DNA of 41,747 nucleotides from contig CAZBWE010000010.1 of assembly GCA_964495465.1 (NCBI GenBank), positions 1 to 41,747 of the forward strand. The letters are read 5' to 3'. A program made the position numbers and the translations under genes. Under the pieces are notes generated by a model, which made no database searches, was not told the DNA's origin, and saw only the letters and a list, made by a program, of their open reading frames with translations. Within the stretch, counting starts at the first letter, position 1, and each line of letters begins with the position of its first letter. This stretch comes from CAZBWE01 sp964495465. Its GTDB lineage: Bacteria; Planctomycetota; Phycisphaerae; Sedimentisphaerales; Anaerobacaceae. Shown here one piece after another: positions 31,519 to 40,237 of this stretch.

Positions 31519-32052
31519 TTAAGCTGCCTGTTTCTCATCTTTTTCCGCAATAGTTTTTATACACCCCGCGATTACCCCTGCAGGTGAGCCAAAGACACCG
31601 GCCAACCTTCTTGCCGGCGACAGCGACGAGGCAACAATCCTGCCCAGCAGCTCGGCTCGCGTCGGCATCTTTGAGAGACCATCCGCTGCCCTGGCATCCA
31701 GAGCCAAACCATCCAGAAAAGCGCCCTTAATCTCTATAACCGGCACCTTCTTCATCCACTCAATAATCTCCTTGGCTACATCGACAATACTGTCGCCGCC
31801 ATAAGCTAAAACACAGGGGCCGCTAAACAATTCCGCCGCATCTCCCATCTTCCGGCCGTGTAACGCCTTTTTGAAAAGTGAATTCTTGACTACCGATAAT
31901 CTGATATTTTTCCTCTTAAGCTCGCCACGCATAAGGTTATTGTCAACCCCGCCAACACCTTTGATACTGACCACCAAAAAATCCTTGATGCCTTCGTCAA
32001 CAATCCTCTTTTCCAGCTCCGCCTGTACCAACTCTTTTACAAATTTGCTCAT
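31519..32052 (-). CDS. rplJ: 50S ribosomal protein L10
   Basis: A 177-residue L10, the base of the ribosomal stalk that carries L7/L12 dimers. Recognisable segments are SKFVKELVQAELEKR, LRGELKRKNIRLSVVKNSLFKKAL and the GPCVLAYGGD strand; the C-terminal helix that binds L12 follows. The frame opens at a TTG at 32064, but I prefer the ATG at 32052, which gives the expected MSKFVKEL beginning. In other bacteria L10 with L12 represses its own leader; the short 55-base spacer upstream shows no obvious long leader structure. Confidence 0.95.
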   Translation of the reverse strand: MSKFVKELVQAELEKRIVDEGIKDFLVVSIKGVGGVDNNLMRGELKRKNIRLSVVKNSLFKKALHGRKMGDAAELFSGPCVLAYGGDSIVDVAKEIIEWMKKVPVIEIKGAFLDGLALDARAADGLSKMPTRAELLGRIVASSLSPARRLAGVFGSPAGVIAGCIKTIAEKDEKQAA

Positions 32053-32119
32053 CTTTTTACCCAATCAACTAAAATAACTACTCCACAATAAAAGAATTTA
32101 TGACTGATGCACTTCGACA

Positions 32120-32797
32120 CTACACACTAACTGCGATGCCGGGACTCATCGTCGCTGATATACTCATTTTCTTGATGTATGTGCCTTTTGCTGACGATGG
32201 CTTTATCTTCCTAATATGCGATAAAAACGCCTCGATATTTTCTACCAGCTTCTCTTTCTCGAAGCTCTGCTTTCCAACTACTACGTGAACATTGCTGCCG
32301 GCATCGTTTTTGAACTCAACTTTACCCGCAGCAAATTCAGCCACTGCGGCAGCTAAGTCGGCTGTTACGGTCCCATTCTTAGGCGAAGGCATTTTGCCCT
32401 GTGGTCCGAGAATTCGACCGAGCTTTCCCACCTTCCCCATTACCTTCGGCGAGGCAATTGCTACATCGAAATCCATCCAGCCATCCGAAATCTTCTTTAT
32501 CAGCTCGTCGCAACCGGCTTCAATGGCGCCGGCTCCTCGGGAAGCTTCTATATCAAAATCATCACAAAAAGCGATGACCTTCTTCTTTTTGCCAATCCCA
32601 TGAGGCAGAGAAACCGAGCCGCGAACAATCTGGTCCGCCTGCTTGGGGTCTATTCCCAGGTGCAGCACACACTCTATGCTCTGATCAAATTTGACGGACT
32701 TAAAGGCCTTAATCCTTTCCACCGCTTCACTCATCGGAATCGGCTCCTTACCCACCTGCTCAGATTCCCTTTTATATCTTTTGCTTCTAAATCCCAT
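32120..32797 (-). CDS. rplA: 50S ribosomal protein L1
   Basis: A protein of about 225 residues, slightly shorter than the usual 230. L1 forms the mobile stalk by the E site. The signature block around KVGKLGRILGPQGKMPSPKNGTV is clear, as are FDQSIECVLHLGID near the start and the VEFKNDAGSNVHVVVGK strand. I start at the ATG at 32797; an in-frame TTG at 32815 would add six residues, and neither has a well-spaced ribosome binding site. It follows rplK by about 24 bases, the usual L11-L1 pairing, in which L1 commonly represses translation of both. Confidence 0.95.
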   Translation of the reverse strand: MGFRSKRYKRESEQVGKEPIPMSEAVERIKAFKSVKFDQSIECVLHLGIDPKQADQIVRGSVSLPHGIGKKKKVIAFCDDFDIEASRGAGAIEAGCDELIKKISDGWMDFDVAIASPKVMGKVGKLGRILGPQGKMPSPKNGTVTADLAAAVAEFAAGKVEFKNDAGSNVHVVVGKQSFEKEKLVENIEAFLSHIRKIKPSSAKGTYIKKMSISATMSPGIAVSV

Positions 32798-32821
32798 ATT
32801 CCTGTCTGTTATCAAAATACA

Positions 32822-33244
32822 TTATTCGACTTCTATACCCATACTCCGCGCGGTGCCTCTGATTATCTTTTCAGCAGCGTCCAAATCATGCGCATTCAAA
32901 TCCTTGAATTTAGTTTCTGTGATTTTACGAAGCTGCTCAGTTGTGATTCTCCCCACCTTTTCCTTATTAGGAACTCCGCTGCCTTTTGCCACTTCAGCTG
33001 CCTGTTTCAACATCACCGCGGCAGGGGGGCTTTTGACCTCGAAGGTGAAACTTTTGTCCTTGAAGACCGTAATCACCACCGGCACAGTTGTCCCATTAAG
33101 CTCTTTTGTCCGCTCATTAAACTGCGAAACAAACTGCCCGATATTTACACCATTTTGACCCAAAGCAGGCCCTATCGGCGGAGCAGGGGTCGCCTGACCG
33201 CCAGGCGCCTGCAATTTAATCTTTACTAATATTTCTTTAGCCAT
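32822..33244 (-). CDS. rplK: 50S ribosomal protein L11
   Basis: A 140-residue L11 of normal length. The N-terminal domain begins KEILVKIKLQAPGGQATPAPP with the proline-rich GPALGQNGVNI motif that binds thiostrepton-type drugs and EF-G; the C-terminal RNA-binding domain carries GRITTEQLRKI. It occupies its standard place between nusG and rplA. Confidence 0.96.
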   Translation of the reverse strand: MAKEILVKIKLQAPGGQATPAPPIGPALGQNGVNIGQFVSQFNERTKELNGTTVPVVITVFKDKSFTFEVKSPPAAVMLKQAAEVAKGSGVPNKEKVGRITTEQLRKITETKFKDLNAHDLDAAEKIIRGTARSMGIEVE

Positions 33245-33309
33245 AATTCTCTATCACACAGCTTATCATTCAGGGCACAGATTCCAAGACCCTAAAGACA
33301 AGCCATAAA

Positions 33310-33852
33310 TTACACTTTCTCAATCTGCCAATACTCTATATCCAGCGGGGTACTCCGACCGAATATCGTAACAATCACCTTCACTATGCCACGCTCGGCG
33401 TCAATATCATCAACCACACCTTCAAAATTCTCGAAAGCACCTTCCCGAATCTTTATCATGTCGCCTTTCTTGAACTCCACTTTGATGCTCGGTGTCTCAT
33501 CCGGCTTTTCCGACTCTAAAAGCATCTTTGCCACATCCGTGTCTCTCATCGGAGTAGGAATTCCTTCTGTGCCGATAAAGTCTCCGACGCCCGAGGTCCC
33601 TTTAATCATAAACCATGCCTTCTCCGAAATCCTGCCGTCATCGGTCGGCTCCATCTCCATAAAAACATAGCCCGGATACAGCTTACGCTTATGTATAGTT
33701 TGCTTGTTGCCGCGGATTCGTTTAATCCGCTCCAAAGGAACCTCTATTCTGCCAATAATATCAGTCAACTCCTCCTGTTCAACTTTCTTGATAAGCGTAT
33801 CTCTGACCTGCAATTCTTTATTTGCCGCAACTCTTAACACATACCACTTCAT
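33310..33852 (-). CDS. nusG: Transcription termination/antitermination factor NusG
   Basis: A 180-residue NusG. The NGN domain (KWYVLRVAANKE at the start, RKLYPGYVFMEM in the middle) binds the clamp helices of RNA polymerase. The C-terminal KOW domain shows FKKGDMIKIREGAFENFEG and binds Rho or S10. It links transcription to translation. It follows secE by 43 bases, the conserved secE-nusG arrangement. Since NusG contacts beta prime and the beta lobe, insert 1 in RpoB might lie near its binding surface, which is inference. Confidence 0.96.
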   Translation of the reverse strand: MKWYVLRVAANKELQVRDTLIKKVEQEELTDIIGRIEVPLERIKRIRGNKQTIHKRKLYPGYVFMEMEPTDDGRISEKAWFMIKGTSGVGDFIGTEGIPTPMRDTDVAKMLLESEKPDETPSIKVEFKKGDMIKIREGAFENFEGVVDDIDAERGIVKVIVTIFGRSTPLDIEYWQIEKV

Positions 33853-33895
33853 ACTCTATCTTATCCGACATCTTTCAAATAGTTTGTCCGTTTCA

Positions 33896-34279
33896 CTACT
33901 TAAGTATCCACGAAAAACCTGCTCTGAAAGCAAGGTCAGTAAAACCAAGAACAATGGACATAATGATAACAACAGCGATAACAATAAAAGTGGAGACAAA
34001 AATCTCGCTTTTTTTCGCCCATGTAACCTTTTTTACCTCCCCTTCGGCAGCAATCATAAAATCGGCAATTGAAGGTTTATTCACCAGGTATAATATCAAT
34101 ATGGCCAAGACCAGAAATAGCCCGGCCGGCACGATAGTTTCTACCCACAGACCAAGTTCGTTTTGCTGCAATTTTTTGTAAATCTGCATACATCCCAAGC
34201 CAATAATTATCAGTGCTGCGAAAGTACTGCACAGTCTCGTATATTTCCCCTGCCCCTTCTTGTAAATATCAAAAATCAT
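33896..34279 (-). CDS. secE: Protein translocase subunit SecE
   Basis: A 127-residue SecE with three membrane segments (about residues 16-35, 47-66 and 92-115), the longer form seen in enterobacteria rather than the single-span minimal one. The conserved cytoplasmic amphipathic block EVKKVTWAKKSE precedes the last segment and clamps the SecY halves together. It lies between tRNA-Trp and nusG, the usual position. Confidence 0.94.
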   Translation of the reverse strand: MIFDIYKKGQGKYTRLCSTFAALIIIGLGCMQIYKKLQQNELGLWVETIVPAGLFLVLAILILYLVNKPSIADFMIAAEGEVKKVTWAKKSEIFVSTFIVIAVVIIMSIVLGFTDLAFRAGFSWILK

Positions 34280-34385
34280 TATCTTATTATCCCTTCTATC
34301 TTGTGGCTAATCTGAAGAACCGGCCACGAGATGAAACACATCAAACACATACTTTTGGGGGTTGCGAACATGGATATTATGTAAG

Positions 34386-34458
34386 CAGGCCAGGAGGGAA
34401 TCGAACCCCCAACCTTCGGTTTTGGAGACCGACGCTCTGCCAATTGAGCTACTGGCCT
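34386..34458 (-). tRNA. tRNA-Trp (CCA anticodon)
   Basis: On the minus strand a complete 73-nt cloverleaf folds. The acceptor arm AGGCCAG pairs with CTGGCCT, the D arm starts GCTC and ends GAGC, the anticodon stem TCGGT/ACCGA encloses loop CTCCAAA with anticodon CCA, and the T arm carries GTTCGATTC. The discriminator base is G and the 3' CCA is not encoded. It lies between rpmG and secE, where many bacteria keep tRNA-Trp. Confidence 0.95.
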
Positions 34459-34574
34459 ATCAACCCCACTGCACCCAAAATAGACCCTCAACATTAAACC
34501 TCCATCTACATTTCTGAAATTATTGAGCCGGCACAATCCACGCCTTTTTGCCGATTACCAGTCATCGATGATAA

Positions 34575-34745
34575 CTACTTACGTCGTATCTTATGAGCTG
34601 TATGCTTACGTTCGGTTTTACAGAATTTTTTAAGCTCCATCTTCGGCGTACCTTCCGCCACACTAATCTCTGTGCGATAGTTTCTCTGGCGGCACTGGGT
34701 ACACTCGAGCCAGACATACTCTCTTTTACTTTTCTTCTTAGCCAT
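34575..34745 (-). CDS. rpmG: 50S ribosomal protein L33
   Basis: A 56-residue L33 starting MAKKKSKREYVWLEC. The first half of a zinc knuckle is present (CTQC), the second reads KKFCKTERKHT, so only three of four cysteines remain, as in several bacterial L33 types. The open frame extends 43 codons upstream without any L33-like sequence, so I use the internal ATG at 34745. The family is 50-56 residues. It lies between tuf and tRNA-Trp. Confidence 0.92.
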   Translation of the reverse strand: MAKKKSKREYVWLECTQCRQRNYRTEISVAEGTPKMELKKFCKTERKHTAHKIRRK

Positions 34746-34893
34746 AAAATTAGCAAACCACAAAGGGCTTCCGAGAAACAAACTTCTCCTTAGCCCGTCG
34801 ATACCCCCGAAGATACACCTGACCGGCGCATACTCTTTTGTTTCTGGCCCGTTCCTTGCAAGCAGGAGTCCCAACTAGGCATACATAGAAAAC

Positions 34894-36120
34894 TCAGGCA
34901 ATGACCTTTGTTACCACGCCGGCCCCGACCGTCCGTCCACCTTCGCGAATAGCAAAACGAAGACCTTCCTCCATAGCAATTGGTGAAATAATCTCCACCT
35001 CCATTGCTATATTATCGCCGGGCATACACATCTCCGCGCTTTTCCCTTCCCTGCTCATTAAAGCACCTACTGAACCAGTGACATCGGTCGTTCTGAAATA
35101 AAACTGCGGCTTATAGCCGGCAAAGAACGGCGTATGTCGCCCACCTTCCTCCTTGGTCAGAACATAGACTTCCGAATGGAACTTGGTATGCGGGGTAATA
35201 CTGCCTGGTGCCGCAACAACCTGACCTCTCTCCAGGTCTTTCTTTTCCACGCCACGCAAAAGTATGCCTATGTTATCACCGGCCTGGCCTTCATCGAGTG
35301 TTTTATTAAACATCTCTACGCCGGTCACTACGGTCTTTCGTGTCTCTTTTGCAAGCCCAATAATTTCAACTTCTTCGCCAACCCTAACTTTTCCGCGCTC
35401 AACCCGGCCCGTGCCAACCGTGCCGCGGCCTTTTATACTGAAAACATCCTCAACCGGCATTAAAAATGGCTTATCGACATCTCGAACCGGAATCGGAATA
35501 TACTCATCCATAACCTTGAGCAGCTCTATTATCGGCTGGCACTCAGGGTCATCTATGCTCTCGGCCTTCATTGCCTTAATCGCAGAACCACGGATTATTG
35601 GTGTATCGTCTCCGGGGAACTCGTATTTATTCAGCAACTCTCTTATCTCCAGCTCAACTAAATCAGCTAATTCAGGGTCGTCAACAAGGTCTATCTTGTT
35701 CATAAAGACCACAATTTTCGGCACATTGACCTGACGGGCGAGAATAATATGCTCGCGAGTTTGAGGCATAGGACCGTCGGCCGCACTGACGACAAGAATC
35801 GTTCCATCCATCTGTGCTGCTCCTGTTATCATATTTTTGACGTAGTCGGCGTGCCCGGGGCAATCGATATGTGCGTAATGCCGATTCTCTGTTACATACT
35901 CAACGTGTGCCGTGGATATAGTTAGAATCTTTGTTTCGTCACGTCGCCCCTGGGATTCAGACGCTTTGGCAATATCATCGTAGGACTTGAACTTTGACAG
36001 TCCTTTGAACTCCATCACCTTTGTCATCGCTGCCGTCAATGTCGTTTTCCCATGGTCCACATGACCGATAGTGCCAACATTTACATGTGGTTTTGTTCGC
36101 TCAAATACTGCTTTAGCCAT
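34894..36120 (-). CDS. tuf: Elongation factor Tu with expanded switch I
   Basis: A 408-residue EF-Tu that delivers aminoacyl-tRNA to the ribosome. The P-loop GHVDHGKT is at 19-26, DCPGH at 86-90 and NKID at 141-144. It is about 10 residues longer than typical, partly because switch I reads GRRDETKILTIST (58-70) in place of the near-universal KARGITINT: the effector threonine (T67) is kept, but the Arg-Gly before it is replaced and about five residues are added. I start at the ATG at 36120; GGAGG lies about 11 bases upstream inside the longer open frame. It is followed by rpmG and preceded by tRNA-Thr, the thrT-tufB-like order. Confidence 0.97.
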   Translation of the reverse strand: MAKAVFERTKPHVNVGTIGHVDHGKTTLTAAMTKVMEFKGLSKFKSYDDIAKASESQGRRDETKILTISTAHVEYVTENRHYAHIDCPGHADYVKNMITGAAQMDGTILVVSAADGPMPQTREHIILARQVNVPKIVVFMNKIDLVDDPELADLVELEIRELLNKYEFPGDDTPIIRGSAIKAMKAESIDDPECQPIIELLKVMDEYIPIPVRDVDKPFLMPVEDVFSIKGRGTVGTGRVERGKVRVGEEVEIIGLAKETRKTVVTGVEMFNKTLDEGQAGDNIGILLRGVEKKDLERGQVVAAPGSITPHTKFHSEVYVLTKEEGGRHTPFFAGYKPQFYFRTTDVTGSVGALMSREGKSAEMCMPGDNIAMEVEIISPIAMEEGLRFAIREGGRTVGAGVVTKVIA

Positions 36121-36303
36121 CTTAATATAAACCTCCAATGTGCCGGGTTAGCATTTATATTCTTACATTCTTCTGTCCGAAAACAATTCGCGAATATTTA
36201 TTAAGCTCGAAGTCAAGACCAACGATATAAAATATCTGCTGTTGGCGCCGGATAAAACTCCTTGCTTGCGAGTTAAACCTTTTGACCTGGCCTGCCTTCA
36301 TTT

Positions 36304-36376
36304 AGCTGCTGATGGGATTTGAACCCATGACCTCGTCCTTACCAAGGAAGCGCTCTACCGGCTGAGCTACAGCAGC
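36304..36376 (-). tRNA. tRNA-Thr (GGT anticodon)
   Basis: On the minus strand a 73-nt cloverleaf folds. The acceptor arm GCTGCTG pairs with CAGCAGC; the D arm runs from GCTC to GAGC. The anticodon loop TTGGTAA gives GGT, with a T-C mismatch at the second pair of the anticodon stem. The T arm carries GGTTCAAATCC. The discriminator base is T and CCA is not encoded. It lies ahead of tuf, as in E. coli thrT-tufB, and is probably cut from the same transcript. Confidence 0.93.
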
Positions 36377-36718
36377 AGTATAAAATCCACAATCTCAAGT
36401 GCTCGTAATAGCTTTGATTTAACCAAAAATTTTCCCAGAAAAGACCTGGAAAAACAAACCCCTATCTCCCTTCCTGCCCCTATCAAGATATAAAACAGGC
36501 GCAGGGATTAATTATATACACTGCTTTTTAATATAAATTTAGAATGATACAGCAATAATCCTTAAATTGCAAGTATAAAAAATAAAAGAATTTCCGAAAA
36601 AAATCAAAAAAATTACATTTTCAGTATATCTTATCATTCGTTAAGCATTTCTTATATATAATGTGCTTATTTCCCACATTCTTCCAACCCCTGATATGAA
36701 ATGCAACCGCTGGCATTC
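36377..36718. other. A/T-rich promoter region ahead of the tRNA-Thr-tuf cluster
   Basis: This 342-base spacer carries no gene. It is strikingly A/T rich from about 36500 to 36660, with poly-A and poly-T tracts that could act as UP elements or bend DNA. It contains the promoter at 36544-36572 and a second TATAAT on the minus strand (36511-36516) without a good -35. It separates the ribosomal supercluster from the lipoprotein gene, which reads in the same direction and ends here. Confidence 0.5.
36544..36572 (-). promoter_or_regulatory. Strong sigma70-type promoter for tRNA-Thr-tuf and following genes
   Basis: On the minus strand TTGCAA (36567-36572), a 17-bp spacer and TATCAT (36544-36549), about 170 bases upstream of tRNA-Thr. 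The A/T tracts upstream of the -35 resemble an UP element, which fits a highly expressed translation operon. Confidence 0.5.
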
Positions 36719-38953
36719 TCATCCCCCGGCTCCCCCCGGCCTCGTTTCTTTACCTACCCGCTCAATCCACTTATTCTTCTGCTCCTCCCACATTGGCCGG
36801 TTCTCATTGACCTTCACTTGGCCCAGAAGGCCCGATAATACCACATTAGGGTCAACTCCGGCCTGCGGATGACTCAGACTATTCTCGATTGAGCTTATAA
36901 TAAAACTTTCGGGCTCCAAATCCTTTTCCAGCAAATAATTTTCAACCAATTTTGCAGCAAGTTCGACCTTTGGCCATCTCAGATACACGTTCAGCAAATC
37001 AGACAAAATCGCTTCCTTCTGTTCATGTGTCTGGGCGGCTTCATTCAACCTTCCCAGGTAATCTGCTGCCCGTTCGAACTGGTTGAGCCCAACATAAAGT
37101 CTGGCTAATCTTTGCCGAACATCTTTGAGCACCTTCGGCCTGTTTTCACCAACTGCCTTTCGCTCTGCTATTTCAAGAAAAGAGATTTTCTGCTCATCAG
37201 ATAATCTGGTTTTGCTGCTTTGCGTAATTAATTTATCTATCCATACACTCAGGACATCGGTATCAGCGCCGTTGAATATTTTGAGCATCGCCTGCCAAGC
37301 AAGCTCGCTTTCAGCACTTGAACCTAACTTTTCCGCCAGCCAGACTAAATCTTCTTTTCCGCCCACCTTGCCGGCCAGGTCTATAAGTTTCTTTCTTACT
37401 ATGTCACTGGGGTCATTGACAAAATCCTTTCTCAACCTCTTCAGAGCTTCTGTTTTGTCAATATAAATAAGCCCTTCCACTGCCGCTTCACGCACTAAAT
37501 TGTTTGTGTCAACCAGAGCATCCTCAAATAAAGACTTAAACTGCTTCTGCGATTGAGCATTGTAAACGCTTTGAGGAGCGCACAGACCTGCCATCGTGCC
37601 AAGTAACTCCCCACGCAGCTCTTCTCCGGTATTGTCCCTTTTATACCTTTCCACAAGCAAACCAAGATACCTGTCAACATCAGCAGGGGATAATCCATCC
37701 TGCTCAAGCAGTTTTTTCATAACCTCGGCGCCTTTTTGGGTCTTTTCAGGGTCTTTATTAGTAAGATATCGAGTCGTCCATTCAAGGGCTTGTTTTCTTG
37801 CCTCATCGGGAATCTTTACCTTCGGATTCGGAACAAAAGCATAGCCCAGCGCCTCAAACAACGCCATTTTAACCTCTTCGTCCTGCTCGACTTCAAGCTG
37901 AGCGAGCAAATGTTCAGCCGAATTCAATTCTCCCATTAAAAACAACAACTTGGCCGTCCTTAGGCGGACATCTTTGTTCTTGTCCGAAATTAAATCGACC
38001 AAGATGGCGCCTATTTCGTCTTGCAGCTTTGGGTTTGGTCTTGTCCCAACGCGGTCCTGACGAACCTTCTCCAGAGACCACAACCTGATTACTGCTTCCG
38101 GGCTGCTCAAATGTTCCTTTAAAAACTGGGTTTTGGCTGTATCATCTGATTTGGCGTCATATATTTTTCCCAGCGCCAGGAGATATCGTCCCTGCCATCT
38201 GTCCCTCTCAACCTGCAGTTCCCGCATCTTCGCTTCTCGTCGAATCAGTAAATCCTTGAAGAATTCATCCCTGCCCTTGCTTTTAAGCTCCGTTCTAATC
38301 TGCTCACGCTCTTCGGCGCCTTTGCCGACTGGTGTCCCAAGAAAACGCAGGGCCTTCTCCGCCTCGGCAGCAACTTGCTCATCGGCATCGTCCAGCCGGT
38401 CGATAAGCTTAAATACAGCCCTCATATCCGGCTGAAGCCGCAATGCGTATATCGAGTTCAGCCGTGCTTTGACCGGCAATGATGTGTCTGTCACTATTGC
38501 TTCCAGAGGTTCGGATATCTGGTCATAATCAAAAATTAAAATGGCCTCTGCGGCGTATTTTGCGCTGTCATCAAAATCCGTTTTTAAGATATCGAACAAT
38601 GGCAGGATAAAATCCTCCTTCTTCATAACGGTTTTTTGCTCCGCCCTGGCCTGACTCAATGCCCTGCATACAGCCACCCGTGCGGGGATGTTTTCGGATT
38701 GCTTTAGTGCGTCGAGCAGAATTTTCCTCGCCAGAGGGTCTTCATTGAACAGCATTACTGTCGCTGCATCGATACGTATCTGGTCGGTCGAACCTTTCAG
38801 CAGTGCTTCTCTGTTTATTTTCAACTGCCTGCCAAGCTCGGCTTCGGCATCTTCTTCCCCGGGCAAAAGAGTAACCTTATCCAAACCTACACGGGCTTCC
38901 TCACAGCCCAGCACAAACAGCACCATTATCACAGACAGCCATTTCAAACGCAT
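36719..38953 (-). CDS. HEAT-repeat lipoprotein
   Basis: A 744-residue exported protein. The signal ends in the lipobox VLGC, so the mature protein is lipid-anchored at the cysteine (about residue 17). The rest is a succession of helical pairs of HEAT type, for example in DPLARKILLDALKQSENIP, DKNKDVRLRTAKLLFLMG and DTNNLVREAAVEGLIYI, with a coiled-coil-like charged region near residues 210-260. HEAT arrays are protein-binding scaffolds; no enzyme motif is visible. Such lipoproteins are common in Planctomycetes, with unknown roles. I start at the ATG at 38953, with GAGG 8 bases upstream; the frame is open from a TTG at 38971. Confidence 0.8.
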   Translation of the reverse strand: MRLKWLSVIMVLFVLGCEEARVGLDKVTLLPGEEDAEAELGRQLKINREALLKGSTDQIRIDAATVMLFNEDPLARKILLDALKQSENIPARVAVCRALSQARAEQKTVMKKEDFILPLFDILKTDFDDSAKYAAEAILIFDYDQISEPLEAIVTDTSLPVKARLNSIYALRLQPDMRAVFKLIDRLDDADEQVAAEAEKALRFLGTPVGKGAEEREQIRTELKSKGRDEFFKDLLIRREAKMRELQVERDRWQGRYLLALGKIYDAKSDDTAKTQFLKEHLSSPEAVIRLWSLEKVRQDRVGTRPNPKLQDEIGAILVDLISDKNKDVRLRTAKLLFLMGELNSAEHLLAQLEVEQDEEVKMALFEALGYAFVPNPKVKIPDEARKQALEWTTRYLTNKDPEKTQKGAEVMKKLLEQDGLSPADVDRYLGLLVERYKRDNTGEELRGELLGTMAGLCAPQSVYNAQSQKQFKSLFEDALVDTNNLVREAAVEGLIYIDKTEALKRLRKDFVNDPSDIVRKKLIDLAGKVGGKEDLVWLAEKLGSSAESELAWQAMLKIFNGADTDVLSVWIDKLITQSSKTRLSDEQKISFLEIAERKAVGENRPKVLKDVRQRLARLYVGLNQFERAADYLGRLNEAAQTHEQKEAILSDLLNVYLRWPKVELAAKLVENYLLEKDLEPESFIISSIENSLSHPQAGVDPNVVLSGLLGQVKVNENRPMWEEQKNKWIERVGKETRPGGAGG

Positions 38954-38984
38954 TTTGATGACCTCACTCAAAATTCATCTCCAA

Positions 38985-39002
38985 TCCGGCAGGACTGCCG
39001 GA
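38985..39002. terminator. Short GC-rich hairpin between the recombinase and lipoprotein genes
   Basis: TCCGGCAG (38985-38992) and CTGCCGGA (38995-39002) form an almost closed 8-bp palindrome. It lies about 30 bases ahead of the lipoprotein start and 95 bases after the xer stop. No T-run follows on either strand, so it may be a repeat and not a terminator. Confidence 0.35.
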
Positions 39003-39097
39003 ATACTAAGGGCTTAAGTCGTTTACCCCTGAGAGAATATGTTAATATACTTACATAAATAGTAATCCCAAGGCCCGCTCGCGTCAATTCATTTGAC

Positions 39098-40066
39098 TTA
39101 CGGCCTTGGGTGGTATTTCTTATGTATATTCCGCAACCTTTCCTGGTCAACATGTGTATAAATTTGTGTAGTGGCGATGTCCACATGCCCGAGCATTTCC
39201 TGAACGCTTCGCAAATCGGCCCCGCCGGTCAGCAGGTGCGTCGCAAAGCAATGCCTCAATGTATGCACCGTCAAATTCTTCGGCATACCTGCACGGATTG
39301 CATACTTCTTTACCAATCTCCAGACCTCAATACGGCTTATCGGCCTGCCTGTTCGGGAAAGCAGCAAAAAATCACCGCTAAACGGCTTGGCCAACTTTGG
39401 CCGAAGCTCCTTCAGGTATTCAACCGTTGCCGCAATAGCAGCTTTGCCGATGGGGATTATTCGCTCCCTGCTGCCCTTGCCAAGGCATCGCAAATAGCCA
39501 ATATCAGTATTTAAATCCGAGATTTTAAGCCCCGCCAGCTCGCTGGCACGTATCCCGGTGGCGTAGAGCACTTCAAGTATTGCCTTATCGCGAAGATAGA
39601 ACGGCTCGGTGGCGTCCGGAGCATTCAGAAGTTCGATAACCTGCTGTTTGCTGCAAACGATGGGCAGACGCTGCCAGAGCTTCGGGCCTTCAAGGATTGT
39701 TGTGAAATCATCCTGGATTCTGCCGGTAAGCTTGGCGAATCGCAGCAGCATTCTTATAGCAACAAGGCAGCGTTTAACAGAGCTTTCGGATTTGTTCTCA
39801 ACTGTCAGTATTCGCAGATATTTTTGGATATGGACCGGTTCTATCTTCTCCAGTCGGCTGATTCTATTGGCCTTGCAGTATCTCAAAAAGCTCTTCAGAT
39901 CCCGACCATAAGCCAGAACAGTATTATCCGACAGGCCCGCTTCAACCGTAAGATAATCGAGAAAATCTTCGACGCTCTGTCCCAAAGGCAGACATTGCAA
40001 TACCTGCTTAACGGATTGGACCTGTACCTGGGACATATTTCGTTCCGGCAAGAGTGTTTTTGGCAT
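39098..40066 (-). CDS. xerD: Tyrosine recombinase of the XerC/XerD type
   Basis: A 322-residue site-specific recombinase. The N-terminal SAM-like DNA-binding domain spans about residues 28-115 and the catalytic domain 130-318. All active-site residues are present: R173 in ATGIRASE, K197 in GKGSRE, H268 and R271 in HTLRH, H294 in LGHVDI and the nucleophile Y303 in IYTHV. This is the chromosome-dimer resolvase pattern rather than a phage integrase: the length is standard and no attachment repeats or phage genes are near. Whether it is XerC or XerD cannot be decided from one copy. It reads toward the lipoprotein gene. Confidence 0.88.
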   Translation of the reverse strand: MPKTLLPERNMSQVQVQSVKQVLQCLPLGQSVEDFLDYLTVEAGLSDNTVLAYGRDLKSFLRYCKANRISRLEKIEPVHIQKYLRILTVENKSESSVKRCLVAIRMLLRFAKLTGRIQDDFTTILEGPKLWQRLPIVCSKQQVIELLNAPDATEPFYLRDKAILEVLYATGIRASELAGLKISDLNTDIGYLRCLGKGSRERIIPIGKAAIAATVEYLKELRPKLAKPFSGDFLLLSRTGRPISRIEVWRLVKKYAIRAGMPKNLTVHTLRHCFATHLLTGGADLRSVQEMLGHVDIATTQIYTHVDQERLRNIHKKYHPRP

Positions 40067-40173
40067 AACAGCCCTGGTAACTTCAATATCGGCGTTATAA
40101 CAAATTATCCTTTAGTTACCTATCCCCGCAGCTTCAAAACAATAAAAACAGTAGAGATACGAGCATTTTTACC

Positions 40174-40202
40174 TTGAATTCTAACGCTTTTCGTGGTATA
40201 TA
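40174..40202 (+). promoter_or_regulatory. Promoter for the dockerin-domain gene
   Basis: TTGAAT (40174-40179), a 17-bp spacer and TATATA (40197-40202), 36 bases ahead of the ATG at 40238. GGGAG at 40224-40228 is a well-placed ribosome binding site. Confidence 0.45.
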
Positions 40203-40237
40203 GTAATTAAGCGTGAATATTTCGGGAGCATACTAAA

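Noticed and set aside
32600..33229. Plus-strand open frame of about 200 codons over rplA and rplK
   Set aside because: It lies antisense to two certain ribosomal protein genes and shows no domain.
34746..34893. Extra N-terminal part of L33 or a further tRNA between tuf and rpmG
   Set aside because: The upstream codons have no L33 similarity, and I could not fold a cloverleaf in this 148-base spacer.
39098..40066. Phage or integron integrase
   Set aside because: Length and active-site layout fit XerC/XerD; no phage, cassette or attachment-site structure surrounds it.
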